64,000 nucleotides of DNA from Clostridia bacterium (GCA_017942005.1 JAGAVJ010000053.1:62001-126000), one strand, 5' to 3'. Positions 50,801 through 59,868 are shown, counted from the stretch's first letter. The notes: generated by a model not told the origin, from the sequence alone. Numbers and translations: made by a program.

Positions 50801-50870
50801 AGAAAGGAGATAACATTTTATCGGTTCAGTTTCAGTAAATGCTGAACTGGTAAACGTTATAGTTATCATT
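50801..50870 (+). promoter_or_regulatory. SD-hairpin-start element of the methyltransferase gene
   Basis: AGAAAGGAGA (50801-50810) is followed by a stem with inner GTTCAG/CTGAAC (50824-50829 and 50842-50847) and outer AAC-TTT/AAAC-GTT pairing up to 50858. A 12-base tail ATAGTTATCATT and ATG at 50871 follow. Confidence 0.6.
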
Positions 50871-51722
50871 ATGGGTCTTCCGTATCAGCTTCTTTTAAAA
50901 ACAAACGACTGGTTTCCGAAAATTGTACATCCGTTTAATTTACAAAACAACGGTGAAAAAACATATGGCATGTGGCAGTACGAAAAGGGTTATGATACCA
51001 TAAAGCTTTACATGCAGCGTTTTACAAAAGAAGAAATGTTTTATGGAAAAAATGTCCTTGATATGGGCTGCGGTGCTGCGGGAAAGAGTTTGTATTTTGC
51101 ATCTCTCGGCGCTGCGCATGTCACGGGGGTTGACATTGTTGCACATTACAAACCGGAAGCGGAACAGCTGGCACAAACGCTTGGACTGTCAGAGAAATTT
51201 ACATTTGTGCTCGGTTCTGCTTATGAAATGCCGTTTGCCGACCAGAGCTTTGATACGGTTATCATGAATGATTTTATGGAGCATGTGGACAATCCGGCAG
51301 CAGCACTGCGGGAAGCGATGCGTCTGGTGCGTCCCAGCGGAAGAATCTTTATCAACTTTCCGCCGTACTATCATCCAACCGGTGCACATTTGTCTGATGC
51401 CATCAACATTCCGTGGGTGCAGCTGTTCTACTCTGACGATGCGTTGATACAGGCATATAAGCAACTGATTCACGGCGTTCCCGATGAAGCAGAGCGGCTT
51501 GCATTGCGGTTTTATACAGATGAAAATGGGAAAGAGCATATTGGTTATATTAATAAAATGACCTTGAAAAAATTCAAGGGGATTTTAAAGGAATGCGGCA
51601 TTGTACCGTATTATTATCGTGAGGTACCGCTCAGAACCTATTTTGCGCCGCTTGCGAAGCTTCCAAAAATCAAAGAGCTTTTTGTGAAAATGGCGATTTG
51701 TGTTATTGAACGCAAAGGTTAA
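50871..51722 (+). CDS. Class I SAM-dependent methyltransferase
   Basis: The 283-residue protein has SAM motif I VLDMGCGAAGKSLYFASLG near 59-77, the acidic post-I residue in VTGVDIV near 85 and motif II/III TVIMNDFMEHVDNPAAAL near 130. The fold is UbiE/methyltransferase type 11. The substrate is unknown; the Tyr- and Pro-rich segment INFPPYYHPTGAH suggests a small-molecule or lipid/sugar acceptor. A GyrI-like protein follows 18 bases later in the same direction, so the two probably form one transcript. Confidence 0.85.
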   Translation: MGLPYQLLLKTNDWFPKIVHPFNLQNNGEKTYGMWQYEKGYDTIKLYMQRFTKEEMFYGKNVLDMGCGAAGKSLYFASLGAAHVTGVDIVAHYKPEAEQLAQTLGLSEKFTFVLGSAYEMPFADQSFDTVIMNDFMEHVDNPAAALREAMRLVRPSGRIFINFPPYYHPTGAHLSDAINIPWVQLFYSDDALIQAYKQLIHGVPDEAERLALRFYTDENGKEHIGYINKMTLKKFKGILKECGIVPYYYREVPLRTYFAPLAKLPKIKELFVKMAICVIERKG

Positions 51723-51740
51723 AAGGGGTGTTAAATACGA

Positions 51741-52397
51741 ATGTCATTTGATTTTAAGAAAGAATACAAAGAATTTTATATGCCCAAAAGCAAGCCGGAA
51801 ATCGTTACCGTTCCCACAATGCGCTATATTGCCGTGCGAGGAACAGGAGACCCGAATACCGCAGACGGTGCATATCAAAAAGCAATCGGTGTTTTATATG
51901 CGATTGCCTATACCATTAAAATGAGTGCAAAAACCGATCATCGCATCGAAGGCTTTTTTGATTATGTCGTTCCGCCGCTGGAGGGGTTCTGGTGGCAGGA
52001 AGGTATGGCAGGGGAGGGGATCAGCCTTTTGGATAAAGCGTCCTTTCATTGGATTTCCGTCATCCGACTGCCTGATTTTGTAACAGAAACAGACTTTGCG
52101 TGGGCAAAAGAAACAGTTATTGCAAAGAAGAAGCTGGACTGTTCTGCGGCGGAATTTTTGACACTTGACGAAGGATTGTGTGTGCAGATCATGCACGTCG
52201 GTTCCTATGATGACGAGCCTGCGTCCATTGCGATGATGGATGCGTTCCTTGAAAAAAACGGTTATGTCAATGATTTTGGTACGAATCGCCTGCATCACGA
52301 AATTTATTTATCCGATGCAAGGAAGGTTCCGCCGGAAAAGCGCAGGACAGTGATACGGCATCCCATCAGAAAAAGTACACAGAACAATAACGAGTGA
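51741..52397 (+). CDS. GyrI-like small-molecule-binding domain protein
   Basis: The 218-residue protein lacks a DNA-binding domain. MRYIAVRGTGDPNTADGAYQ, the stretch EGFWW near 78, KASFHWISVIRLPDF near 100 and a C-terminal HHEIYLSDARKVPPEKRRTVIRHPI (quoted as HHEIYLSDARKVPPEK) fit stand-alone GyrI-like/SOUL-type proteins. Some members bind or hydrolyse xenobiotics; most are uncharacterised. ATG at 51741 follows AAAAGGGGTG. A perfect inverted repeat at 52406 ends the operon. Confidence 0.8.
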   Translation: MSFDFKKEYKEFYMPKSKPEIVTVPTMRYIAVRGTGDPNTADGAYQKAIGVLYAIAYTIKMSAKTDHRIEGFFDYVVPPLEGFWWQEGMAGEGISLLDKASFHWISVIRLPDFVTETDFAWAKETVIAKKKLDCSAAEFLTLDEGLCVQIMHVGSYDDEPASIAMMDAFLEKNGYVNDFGTNRLHHEIYLSDARKVPPEKRRTVIRHPIRKSTQNNNE

Positions 52398-52405
52398 AAA
52401 AATAC

Positions 52406-52448
52406 TGCCTTACCGGAGTCAGATGCTTCCGATATCTCCGGTAAGGCA
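52406..52448. terminator. Bidirectional terminator between gyrI-like and solute-binding genes
   Basis: A perfect 13-base stem TGCCTTACCGGAG/CTCCGGTAAGGCA is followed by GTATTTTTTC on the minus strand and by ATTCCTGTATTT on the plus strand. Confidence 0.85.
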
Positions 52449-52507
52449 ATTCCTGTATTTCTTTGGAATAAAATCGTGGTTACGTTATCGTTGTCTGCCG
52501 GTTTCTT

Positions 52508-53989
52508 TTAAGAATCCAGTTTCTCTACTGTTTTCTCAACCGCTTTCGTATACCGTTTCACATTTTTTGCAAGATAGGAAGCTGCATTGGAATTTTTCTG
52601 GCTGATCAGATCACGTATGACATAATACGTTTCTCCAAACGAAGTGCTGTACAGATATTCTGCATCCAGGTATCCGCTTTCACGGATAATTTCCAGCATT
52701 TCAAGAGATTCTTCATTCCGTGCATATTTCTCCTGAAGACAGGTATTGAAGTAGGTCGGTGTAACAATCCGATAACTCTCTGCTGCCATTGCTTCCAGAA
52801 CTGCCGCAGCAACAGCGGGTTCCGGGTTGTCAGAGGGAATTCCCCAAACAGCGGCAGCATTGTAGCAGGCGGTGTAATACTGGCTTTGTTCTTCATTCAG
52901 CTTCGGGAACGGGAGGATGGTATAACTGTCTTCCATATCACGGAAGGTGCTTCTTGTACTGTCAAGTTCCCGCTCAATCATCAATGCTTGACCGTTTCTG
53001 AATTTATTTTCCTGCACATCGATCTTCGCTGTCATAAAAGAACCGATTTGATTGCCGCCGTAATACAATGGATAAATTTTGTTTATCAAGTCTGCAATCC
53101 GTTCGTCCGCAGGTACATATTCCGGAATGCCGTCACGCAGTACAATCTGGTGAATGTCCGCAGAGGTATACCAGGAATCCGCAGAGTTGGCGGCGTCCGT
53201 AATAAATCCATATAAGTCGTTTTCATCCATGATACTGTCACCGTTCAGGTCTGCTTTGACATCCTTGATGATTTCAGTCATCTTATCAATGGTCCATTTT
53301 CCTTCACGAACCAGTGCCGGAATACTTTCAATATCATACTGTGCGGCAAGCCGATCGTTTTGGAGCAGCACAAAAGAACCGCCAAGCAATGTAATGACAG
53401 CGATATCGCCGGTGACAAAATACGTGCCGTTTCCAATGGTCATGCCATTGACAGCGGACTGATTCCACCACGGCTGCTTCATATCAAGGTATTCGATGTC
53501 TTGTAAGTTGTAGAAACAGTTTTCAAAGGACAGCGATGTTGCATGGTTGCTCCAGCTTGCAATCAGCTGCCATGCATTATCACCGGCAGCAATAGAAGAA
53601 CGTACCTTTGTCAGCTCCGGCATATAGCTCTCCCACCCGGCGCCGACATACGGTACAATTTTTACATTCAGCCGTTCTTCGACATCACGGTTGCGGTTAT
53701 AAATGGCATCATTGAGCACGTCGCCGTCCTCTTCCTCTACATTGACTTCCAGCGTAGAACCGCTGTCACCGCGCATATGTATGGTGATTTCTGCTCCGCC
53801 AAGATCAAGGTCCTGCGGCAGGTGGTCTTTCCAGCGCACCTCTTCTGTGTCTGATGCGGTTGTTGTAGGAGTGGCAGTCTCTGTCTTTTGTTCTGTATCA
53901 TTTGCGGTTTTTTCTCCGCATGCAAGAAGCAGCATAGAAGCCAGAAGAATGGCAGCTATGGAGCTGTTTTTTGCGGGAATTCTACTCAT
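52508..53989 (-). CDS. Extracellular solute-binding lipoprotein
   Basis: The 493-residue protein has a signal peptide with lipobox LLLAC near residue 24 and a Thr-rich linker. A family 1 binding-protein body follows (MKQPWWNQSAVNGMTIGNGTYF near 170, cited as PWWNQSAVNGMTIGNG; KWTIDKMTEIIKDVKADLN near 235). It shows the same block pattern as the lipoprotein at 20.7 kb. No permease is adjacent. A divergent AraC-family regulator lies 374 bases away, as in many sugar uptake loci. ATG at 53989 follows AAAGGAGG. Confidence 0.85.
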   Translation of the reverse strand: MSRIPAKNSSIAAILLASMLLLACGEKTANDTEQKTETATPTTTASDTEEVRWKDHLPQDLDLGGAEITIHMRGDSGSTLEVNVEEEDGDVLNDAIYNRNRDVEERLNVKIVPYVGAGWESYMPELTKVRSSIAAGDNAWQLIASWSNHATSLSFENCFYNLQDIEYLDMKQPWWNQSAVNGMTIGNGTYFVTGDIAVITLLGGSFVLLQNDRLAAQYDIESIPALVREGKWTIDKMTEIIKDVKADLNGDSIMDENDLYGFITDAANSADSWYTSADIHQIVLRDGIPEYVPADERIADLINKIYPLYYGGNQIGSFMTAKIDVQENKFRNGQALMIERELDSTRSTFRDMEDSYTILPFPKLNEEQSQYYTACYNAAAVWGIPSDNPEPAVAAAVLEAMAAESYRIVTPTYFNTCLQEKYARNEESLEMLEIIRESGYLDAEYLYSTSFGETYYVIRDLISQKNSNAASYLAKNVKRYTKAVEKTVEKLDS

Positions 53990-54030
53990 GTTGCGACCTC
54001 CTTTGTCGTTCCTTTTTTTCTATCGTATGC

Positions 54031-54217
54031 CATGAAATAAAAAATATTTGCCTGCAAGTGCTTTTTTGCAAAGCTGTCCATGATGCAGCTGTGCTTTGCG
54101 TAAGTCAGGAATGCTGTCAATCATAACAGCACTGCGGTCAATGACAACTCTTCTGCCGGCGCATGATATATCTTATGATCCTGCGTATATTATATCATGA
54201 TTTGTATCATTGTGCAA
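54031..54217 (-). promoter_or_regulatory. Promoter and structured leader related to the asnB leader
   Basis: On the minus strand TTGCAC (54217-54212), a 17-base spacer and TATAAT (54194-54189) form a promoter. ACGCAG, a CATGCGC-like palindrome and, further down, AGCACAGCTGC and TTTGCAAAAAAGC blocks match 7830-7978 in the same order. The solute-binding protein gene starts 42 bases after the repeat. Bases 54218-54363 hold the AraC gene upstream region with no clear promoter. Confidence 0.65.
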
Positions 54218-54363
54218 CGGTCTATGTTCATGAAGGCGGTAGTATCTTCAAATGAAATCATAGAAAAATGTGAAAAATAAGAAACGATTTGCATTCTGAT
54301 TTCCTATATGAAATGAATATCCTCGGCATAGCCGGGGGGATTTATAAAAGAAGGTGAGCTTTT

Positions 54364-55377
54364 ATGACCTTTTATGCACTCCGTTTTTCCAAAGCACCCC
54401 GTATCCGGTTTGCCTGTTCTGCTGAGGTTCTTCCGGGAATCCATCACAATATCATCGACTGCAGAAATCATCTTTTGGAACTGTGTTTTCATACCTGTGA
54501 AGAAGCACATTTCATAACAGAGGACGATATCTTTATGATTGGTCGGGATGAATTTATGGTGATGCTTCCGGATATCCGGTATGACGTGATGATGTATTCT
54601 AAACCGAAAACAGCAGAATTGGATGCCGTAAATCCGAAATTGAATGCTGCAGCGGCGGTCATCTCTGTTGCGGCAGAAATTGACGATTTGCAGTATACCG
54701 TATATCGCACAGAGGATATCGGGCAGATTCATACGCTGTTACAGAATGCAGAAAAGGATACGATTTTCCTTCCCTGTGTCTGGAGACCGGATGAAGTCGA
54801 ATTTCAGGAAATGACAATGCTAATATACGGTATTATCAATCATTTTGCTGCTGGAAAGACATTATTGTGTTTGTCGGATTGGTACCGTGTCCTGGCAATG
54901 TTAGACGAAGCGTTTCAGCGTGAGATTGCACAGCTGGGACAAAAGATGCCGCAGACCGGAGAGGGAAGCGCATATTACTATGTGCGCAAGGCGAAAAAGT
55001 ATATCTGTTCCAATTATGACAAGCGTTTGACGTTAACGGATATCGCACAGGAGCTCGGTATTTCCAAAGGATATCTGTGTACGATTTTCAAGAACGGAAC
55101 CGGTCAGACGGTGATTGATTATATCAATCTGATACGTATGCAGCATATTCGTTCTAAGCTCTATAAAGGCGATAAACGGTACTTTTCTGTGATTTGTGCA
55201 GAATCCGGTGTACACGACATCCGGTACGCACAAAGAATGTTTAAAAAATATTTTGGAATTTCCATGCAGCGGTGCCGCCAGATTGAAAACGGTATTTCCT
55301 TATACCATACCAACCCATGGACGGTGACGGACCTGGATCATGATATTTATAAGGACGAAGAATCAAAAGGGAAGTAA
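54364..55377 (+). CDS. AraC-family transcriptional regulator
   Basis: The 337-residue protein has a poorly conserved N-terminal region of about 200 residues, possibly a cupin-like sensor. The C-terminal double helix-turn-helix covers about 215-315: YDKRLTLTDIAQELGISKGYLCTIFKNGTG (cited as LTDIAQELGISKGYLCTIF) and a second helix pair before MFKKYFGISMQRCRQ. It is divergent from the solute-binding lipoprotein and likely controls it. ATG at 54364 follows AAGGTGAG. Confidence 0.88.
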   Translation: MTFYALRFSKAPRIRFACSAEVLPGIHHNIIDCRNHLLELCFHTCEEAHFITEDDIFMIGRDEFMVMLPDIRYDVMMYSKPKTAELDAVNPKLNAAAAVISVAAEIDDLQYTVYRTEDIGQIHTLLQNAEKDTIFLPCVWRPDEVEFQEMTMLIYGIINHFAAGKTLLCLSDWYRVLAMLDEAFQREIAQLGQKMPQTGEGSAYYYVRKAKKYICSNYDKRLTLTDIAQELGISKGYLCTIFKNGTGQTVIDYINLIRMQHIRSKLYKGDKRYFSVICAESGVHDIRYAQRMFKKYFGISMQRCRQIENGISLYHTNPWTVTDLDHDIYKDEESKGK

Positions 55378-55414
55378 TTGCTGGTTGGATATCAGCTGGA
55401 TAACGTGTTTTAAA

Positions 55415-55447
55415 GGTCTGCTGCAAATTGAAACCTTGCAGCAGACC
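55415..55447. terminator. Bidirectional terminator between araC-type and PHP genes
   Basis: A perfect 12-base stem GGTCTGCTGCAA/TTGCAGCAGACC has a 9-base loop, lies between convergent genes and has short T runs on either side. Confidence 0.75.
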
Positions 55448-55482
55448 CCGCTTTCCCGATACCTATATTGTTTTTGAGGATG

Positions 55483-56316
55483 TCAGCATTCAATTTTATG
55501 AAATTCCGGTTTGTGGTTATGATAGACAGCGATATAGCGGAATCCGATTTCACGGATAACACGCATGGCAAAGTCATGGTGTGCAGCGATATCCTTTGAA
55601 AAATGTGCATCTGATGCAAATGTAAGAATTTCGCCGCCGACCTCCTTATACCAGCGCAGAACGGTTTCCATAGTATGATCCGGAATGCCTGTATTTTGGA
55701 CACGGTAAGTTGCCGCATTGAATTCAAGGCCGCAGCCGATTTCAACGATGTGCCGCAGCATGATACGCATCCGCTCCTCCCAGCAGCTCACCTGGAAGGG
55801 AATCCCTTTTCGCAGACAGTAGCGCAGCGGATAGGTCGGATGTGTAAACACATCAATGCCGGGGGTGTGGACCAGTTCGTCCCATGCATCAAGATATTCT
55901 TCAAACAATGCAATGCGTGCCTCTTCTGTCATGTCCTGATACGGATAGGAGAGATATCCGGTTTTCCCTGGAATATAGTGGACAGAGCCAAGCATCAGAT
56001 CAAACGGTGCGGCATGTATTGTTTCGTCATAGTACTCTGGAAGCAGATAAGGCTCTCCGTATTCCAGTCCTGCTGCAACATACATCTTTCCGGCATACCG
56101 TTCGCGTTCGGCTAAGACGTCCTGATACCATTTTTGAAAAGGGAACGGCGGCAGTATGCCGGTTTTAAAATGCTCGATATCGTAATGATCGGTGACTGCA
56201 TAATAGGAAAGTCCCAGCTCTGCCGCAGCTGCACACATCTGTGCAACGGATGCAGGGCGATCCTTGGGTACGTCAGAGGAATATGTGGTGTGTGTATGAG
56301 AGTCAGAGCGAAACAT
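55483..56316 (-). CDS. PHP-domain phosphatase (histidinol-phosphatase type)
   Basis: The 277-residue metal-dependent phosphoesterase has the first PHP motif SDSHTHTTYSSD at residues 4-15, a second motif YAVTDHYD near 38, FTHPTYPLRY near 165 and SDAHFSKD near 233. These provide the His/Asp metal ligands. Histidinol phosphatase is the usual annotation, but no other his genes are visible, so another phosphoester is possible. It lies 60 bases downstream of rluD and may be the last gene of the miaA-rluD run. Confidence 0.8.
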   Translation of the reverse strand: MFRSDSHTHTTYSSDVPKDRPASVAQMCAAAAELGLSYYAVTDHYDIEHFKTGILPPFPFQKWYQDVLAERERYAGKMYVAAGLEYGEPYLLPEYYDETIHAAPFDLMLGSVHYIPGKTGYLSYPYQDMTEEARIALFEEYLDAWDELVHTPGIDVFTHPTYPLRYCLRKGIPFQVSCWEERMRIMLRHIVEIGCGLEFNAATYRVQNTGIPDHTMETVLRWYKEVGGEILTFASDAHFSKDIAAHHDFAMRVIREIGFRYIAVYHNHKPEFHKIEC

Positions 56317-56376
56317 AACAAATGAACCTGATTTCTTATGAAATGAGATACTGCAAACGCAATGCAGAAAATGGCA

Positions 56377-57318
56377 TCAGCCATGGAGCTTTGCCAAGAT
56401 TGTTTCAAAGTAATCCGGCAATGCCGTTTCAAATTCAAGATAGTCTCCTGTGCGCGGATGAATGAATCCAAGAACCTTTGCATGAAGACATTGACCGTGC
56501 AGAATATCGCTGTTTTTTTGTTCAAAGCTGTTTTTCCCACTGCCGTAAACGGGATCACCAAGCAGCGGATGTCCTTTATATGCCATGTGGACGCGGATTT
56601 GATGCGTGCGTCCCGTTTCCAGCTGAAAACGGCAATATGTAAATGCCCCAAACGGCGTAGATAACCGTTCCAATACGGTGTAATGCGTGACTGCACGGCG
56701 TGCGCCGGGGGCGTTTGAAACCGCCATTTTCTTTCGGTCGATTGGATGACGTGCAAGCGGGGCGTCAATGGTGCCTTCCTCGTCTTTCAAGCTGCCAAGA
56801 ACAATTGCGTGGTAAATGCGCTTGACAGTGTGTGCTTTGATTTGCTCGGCTAAGGAGATGTGTGCCGCGTCATTTTTGGCAACTATCAGAATCCCGGAGG
56901 TGTCACGGTCAATGCGATGCACAATTCCTGGACGGATGACGCCATTAATCCCGGAAAGAGAAGTACCGCAATGAAAGAGCAGGGCGGAGACGAGTGTTCC
57001 GGTGTAATTTCCGGGGGCAGGGTGCACAACCATACCTTTGGGTTTATTGACCAGAATGACATCCTGATCTTCGTACACGATATCAAGCGGAATGTCTTCC
57101 GGAACAACCTCCAGCGGTATTGGCTCCGGAATTTCAATTTCAATTACATCGCCGGATGCGGTTTTATAATTTTTCGGTACACGCATCCCGTTGACCGAAA
57201 TCGTCTCTTCATCTGCACACAGAAGCTTTTGCACAGCAGAACGGGACAGCTCTGTATGGGCTGCTAGATAGACGTCAATCCGGATGCCGCCCTCTGTCTG
57301 TTCAACGGTCAGCTGCAT
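56377..57318 (-). CDS. rluD: RluD-type 23S rRNA pseudouridine synthase
   Basis: The 313-residue protein has an N-terminal S4 domain (residues 1-75; RSAVQKLL) and the RluA-family catalytic core. The catalytic Asp is in GIVHRIDRDTSGILIVAKN near 130-148. GRTHQIRVHMAYKGHPLLGDPVYG is near 235, quoted as RTHQIRVHMAYKGHPLLGD. It converts uridines of 23S rRNA to pseudouridine. Its start lies inside the last codons of lspA (17-base overlap). Confidence 0.93.
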   Translation of the reverse strand: MQLTVEQTEGGIRIDVYLAAHTELSRSAVQKLLCADEETISVNGMRVPKNYKTASGDVIEIEIPEPIPLEVVPEDIPLDIVYEDQDVILVNKPKGMVVHPAPGNYTGTLVSALLFHCGTSLSGINGVIRPGIVHRIDRDTSGILIVAKNDAAHISLAEQIKAHTVKRIYHAIVLGSLKDEEGTIDAPLARHPIDRKKMAVSNAPGARRAVTHYTVLERLSTPFGAFTYCRFQLETGRTHQIRVHMAYKGHPLLGDPVYGSGKNSFEQKNSDILHGQCLHAKVLGFIHPRTGDYLEFETALPDYFETILAKLHG

Positions 57319-57892
57319 CGTCGTGCTCCTCAGCTGCAGCGGATGATGGCTTTTCCGTCTCTTTTTCCGTATCGATATTTGGGTTTACTGTATTGGTTTT
57401 CGCAGGTGAACCTTTTTTTTCATCCTCAAACTCGGCATACAGAAACAGCCATAAAAAAATCAAAGCGCAGCCGATACAGACAAACGTATCCGCTGTATTG
57501 AATACGGCGAAATGAATCAGTCTGAAATCTACAAAATCGACGACATAGCCAAGAACAATACGGTCGATCATATTGCCGATGCCGCCGCCGATAATCAAAG
57601 AAAGCGCAGTACAGAGAAGTGGGTGCGCGTCACGTTTGTAATACAGATAACAGGAAAGCAATACAATGGCGACGGTGGAAATGACCAAAAAGATCCAGCG
57701 GTGATCGGCGAGAATGCCGAATGCCGCACCGTAATTGGTGACATATGTCAAGTGCAGTACGTCTTTTATGATCGGATAGGTATCAATTGGCGCAAGATGC
57801 TTTATGGCGAGCTGTTTGGTCAATTGGTCTAATAGGATTGATGCTAAAATGATACCGCACCAGATGATACCGTGTTTGTTTTTTTTCGTCAT
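57302..57892 (-). CDS. lspA: Lipoprotein signal peptidase (signal peptidase II)
   Basis: The 196-residue membrane aspartyl protease removes lipoprotein signal peptides. Four membrane segments span residues 10-140. The catalytic aspartates are in GGIGNMIDRIVLGYVVDFVDF (near 105, cited as NMIDRIVLG and VVDFVDF) and FNTADTFVCIG near 132. The C terminus carries an unusual 50-residue Lys/Thr/Glu/Ala-rich polar tail. Several lipoproteins in this window would be its substrates. It overlaps rluD. Confidence 0.93.
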   Translation of the reverse strand: MTKKNKHGIIWCGIILASILLDQLTKQLAIKHLAPIDTYPIIKDVLHLTYVTNYGAAFGILADHRWIFLVISTVAIVLLSCYLYYKRDAHPLLCTALSLIIGGGIGNMIDRIVLGYVVDFVDFRLIHFAVFNTADTFVCIGCALIFLWLFLYAEFEDEKKGSPAKTNTVNPNIDTEKETEKPSSAAAEEHDDAADR

Positions 57893-57917
57893 AAGGGATA
57901 TGTCCTGTGGTAAATAC

Positions 57918-57987
57918 CAAAAAGAAGCATCTGGGATCCGCTGTCCTGCACTGTACAGAGCTTAGGATGGGACACAGAGATGCTTCT
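57918..57987 (-). terminator. Terminator downstream of divIVA
   Basis: On the minus strand AGAAGCATCT (57987-57978) pairs with AGATGCTTCT (57932-57923), with partial GTCCC/GGGAT inner pairing, and TTTTTGG follows. lspA then starts 26 bases on, so read-through or an unseen promoter is needed. Confidence 0.65.
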
Positions 57988-58003
57988 GTTCCTTTCAAGA
58001 GAA

Positions 58004-58930
58004 TTACGAGTCCGCGGTGTCCTGACCGTTGGTGGAATTTGCTTTGATACCGAATGCTGCTTCCATCTCTTCCTCTGTGACGAGTGTATTTTCATTCACT
58101 TCGGCCGCAAGCGACTCAAACAGCGCATCGGCATCTTCTGTGTTTGCTTTTTTGTTTGATGGCTGCTTTGCTTTTGTTTGCTGTCGGTTCTGGGCGAGTG
58201 GGGCTGTATGGGATGCAGGCGTTGTCGTTTGTGCAGAAGCTTCTGCGGCAAAATCATCCAGTGTGACATGGCGGATTGCCGGTGTGTTCTGTGCCGATAC
58301 CTTTGCAAAAACCTGAGTGTCGCCGCTTTCTTCCCCGGTAGGGGTACGCGGCGATTTGATGGAACTGTCACTTGCATTGATATCAAAATCGAAGTCTTCT
58401 TTGATCAAATCCGCAATACTGTCTGCAATTTTACCGACAAAAGCGTTATTGTCAACGGCATTCATGGCTGCCGCTTCCGCACCTGCGTTTGGCGACAATT
58501 CTTCCAGATATTCAATGTGCTTTTTGTATTTTTCAAAAAGGTCTTCTTTTAGTGCGGCGACTTCATTTTTTAAATCCAACAGAATTTTGCGTTCCGCGGC
58601 TGCCTTGTCACGAAACTCGGATAAGACGCGCATACAGTCCGATTTGGTGGAACGCATGATTTTATCAGCGCGGTCAGATGCGTCAGCAACAATCTGTTTG
58701 CCGGCCTTCTGTGCATTGATCAGTGCGGTACGGATGGATTCTTCCTCGGCACGCATGACATCCAATGCATCCATCGTCGATTGCAGCTTTCGTTCCAGTG
58801 CATCATTTTCGCGGTAAAGATCCGTATACTTTTCCATGACGAAGCTGATATATTCATCAACCTCTGGAATGCTGTAGCCGCGCATGACATGGGTAAACTC
58901 TTTATTTTTCAACTCATGAGGCGGAATCAA
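58004..58930 (-). CDS. divIVA: DivIVA-domain cell division/polarity protein
   Basis: The 308-residue protein has the DivIVA N-terminal membrane-binding domain (IPPHELKNKEFTHVMRGYS followed by EVDEYISFV, residues 2-30). A coiled coil covers about 35-160. A long low-complexity Ala/Gln/Thr/Lys tail (about 190-280) ends in an acidic segment. It organises the pole and septum. The start is TTG at 58930, 8 bases after AAAGGAGG. It is the last gene of the sepF-yggT-ylmH-divIVA series; its tail is longer than in B. subtilis. Confidence 0.92.
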   Translation of the reverse strand: MIPPHELKNKEFTHVMRGYSIPEVDEYISFVMEKYTDLYRENDALERKLQSTMDALDVMRAEEESIRTALINAQKAGKQIVADASDRADKIMRSTKSDCMRVLSEFRDKAAAERKILLDLKNEVAALKEDLFEKYKKHIEYLEELSPNAGAEAAAMNAVDNNAFVGKIADSIADLIKEDFDFDINASDSSIKSPRTPTGEESGDTQVFAKVSAQNTPAIRHVTLDDFAAEASAQTTTPASHTAPLAQNRQQTKAKQPSNKKANTEDADALFESLAAEVNENTLVTEEEMEAAFGIKANSTNGQDTADS

Positions 58931-58965
58931 ATGTGAAATCCTCCTTTGGTCCGATTTTTTCCGAA

Positions 58966-59868
58966 TTAAATAAACTTTTTCATACGAATACGAAGACGTC
59001 CTTTTTTGGAGGTACCATCGATTGCCTCCAATACATACCGTCCATATCCGTGAATGGACAGAACTGTCCCAGCTGCAAGCGCTGTGTCCTGTGCATCGGT
59101 CTGTCTGAAATCGACTTCGACCGCACCGGATGACACCAGCTGTTTGGCTTTTTCCCGTGACAGATGACAGGCAGATGCAATGACAGCATCAAGGCGCAAA
59201 GAAGCAACGGTATCAGAGAGAATCTCATACCGTCTGGAATCGGGGGTCTTTTCTGCTTCTTCTTTGGTGATCGTGGAAATTTTTACTTTATCATTGCCGA
59301 TACGTTCCAATGCGGACTGTAAATAGGCACAAAAACGGGTCTTTAAAAAGATTACGGCATGGCAGTCGTCTGTCACGGCAATATCGCCGATGACGGACCG
59401 TTCCATTCCGAGAGACAGAAGGGAACCCAGATAATCTCTATGTGTCAGATGCCTGTATCCAGAGCCGGACACACAAACAGCACCGATGCTGTTTTCTTCC
59501 TGGCAAAAGGAGAGCAGTACGGAAGTGGCTGCGGGACACAAATCCCTGCAATTTTGCTGCGATGTCATTGGTACTTCCATGGATTTGCCGGTGATAGCCG
59601 CTGTTTCTGCGATATATTCGGGGAATAGGAATAACATACACCGTTCCGCAAATGGGTATCCGCCATAGAACATCCAGTCTGCGCCTTCTGTTTTCCCGCA
59701 TTGTGTGAGAAAGGTACGAATGAGATACTGTTCTCCAAGGTTTAAAAAATCAGAGTGTACCGTACTCCCGCTTTCTGCCCGGACAATCAGGTCTTCCATA
59801 TGAGACAACAGCATGCGCTCGTCCTCAGTACGTGCGAGAAAGGTGATTGCTTTATCGTGTTTTGCCAT
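58966..59868 (-). CDS. ylmH: YlmH-like S4-domain RNA-binding protein
   Basis: The 300-residue protein has an N-terminal alpha/beta region (YlmH fold, about 1-190) and a C-terminal S4 domain (RLDAVIASACHLSREKAKQLVSSGAVEVDF, quoted as ACHLSREKAKQLVSSGAVEV). In Firmicutes YlmH lies between yggT and divIVA and is linked to ribosome function. The start ATG at 59868 overlaps the region just after yggT (6 bases apart) and has no clear SD, so coupled translation is likely. Confidence 0.9.
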   Translation of the reverse strand: MAKHDKAITFLARTEDERMLLSHMEDLIVRAESGSTVHSDFLNLGEQYLIRTFLTQCGKTEGADWMFYGGYPFAERCMLFLFPEYIAETAAITGKSMEVPMTSQQNCRDLCPAATSVLLSFCQEENSIGAVCVSGSGYRHLTHRDYLGSLLSLGMERSVIGDIAVTDDCHAVIFLKTRFCAYLQSALERIGNDKVKISTITKEEAEKTPDSRRYEILSDTVASLRLDAVIASACHLSREKAKQLVSSGAVEVDFRQTDAQDTALAAGTVLSIHGYGRYVLEAIDGTSKKGRLRIRMKKFI

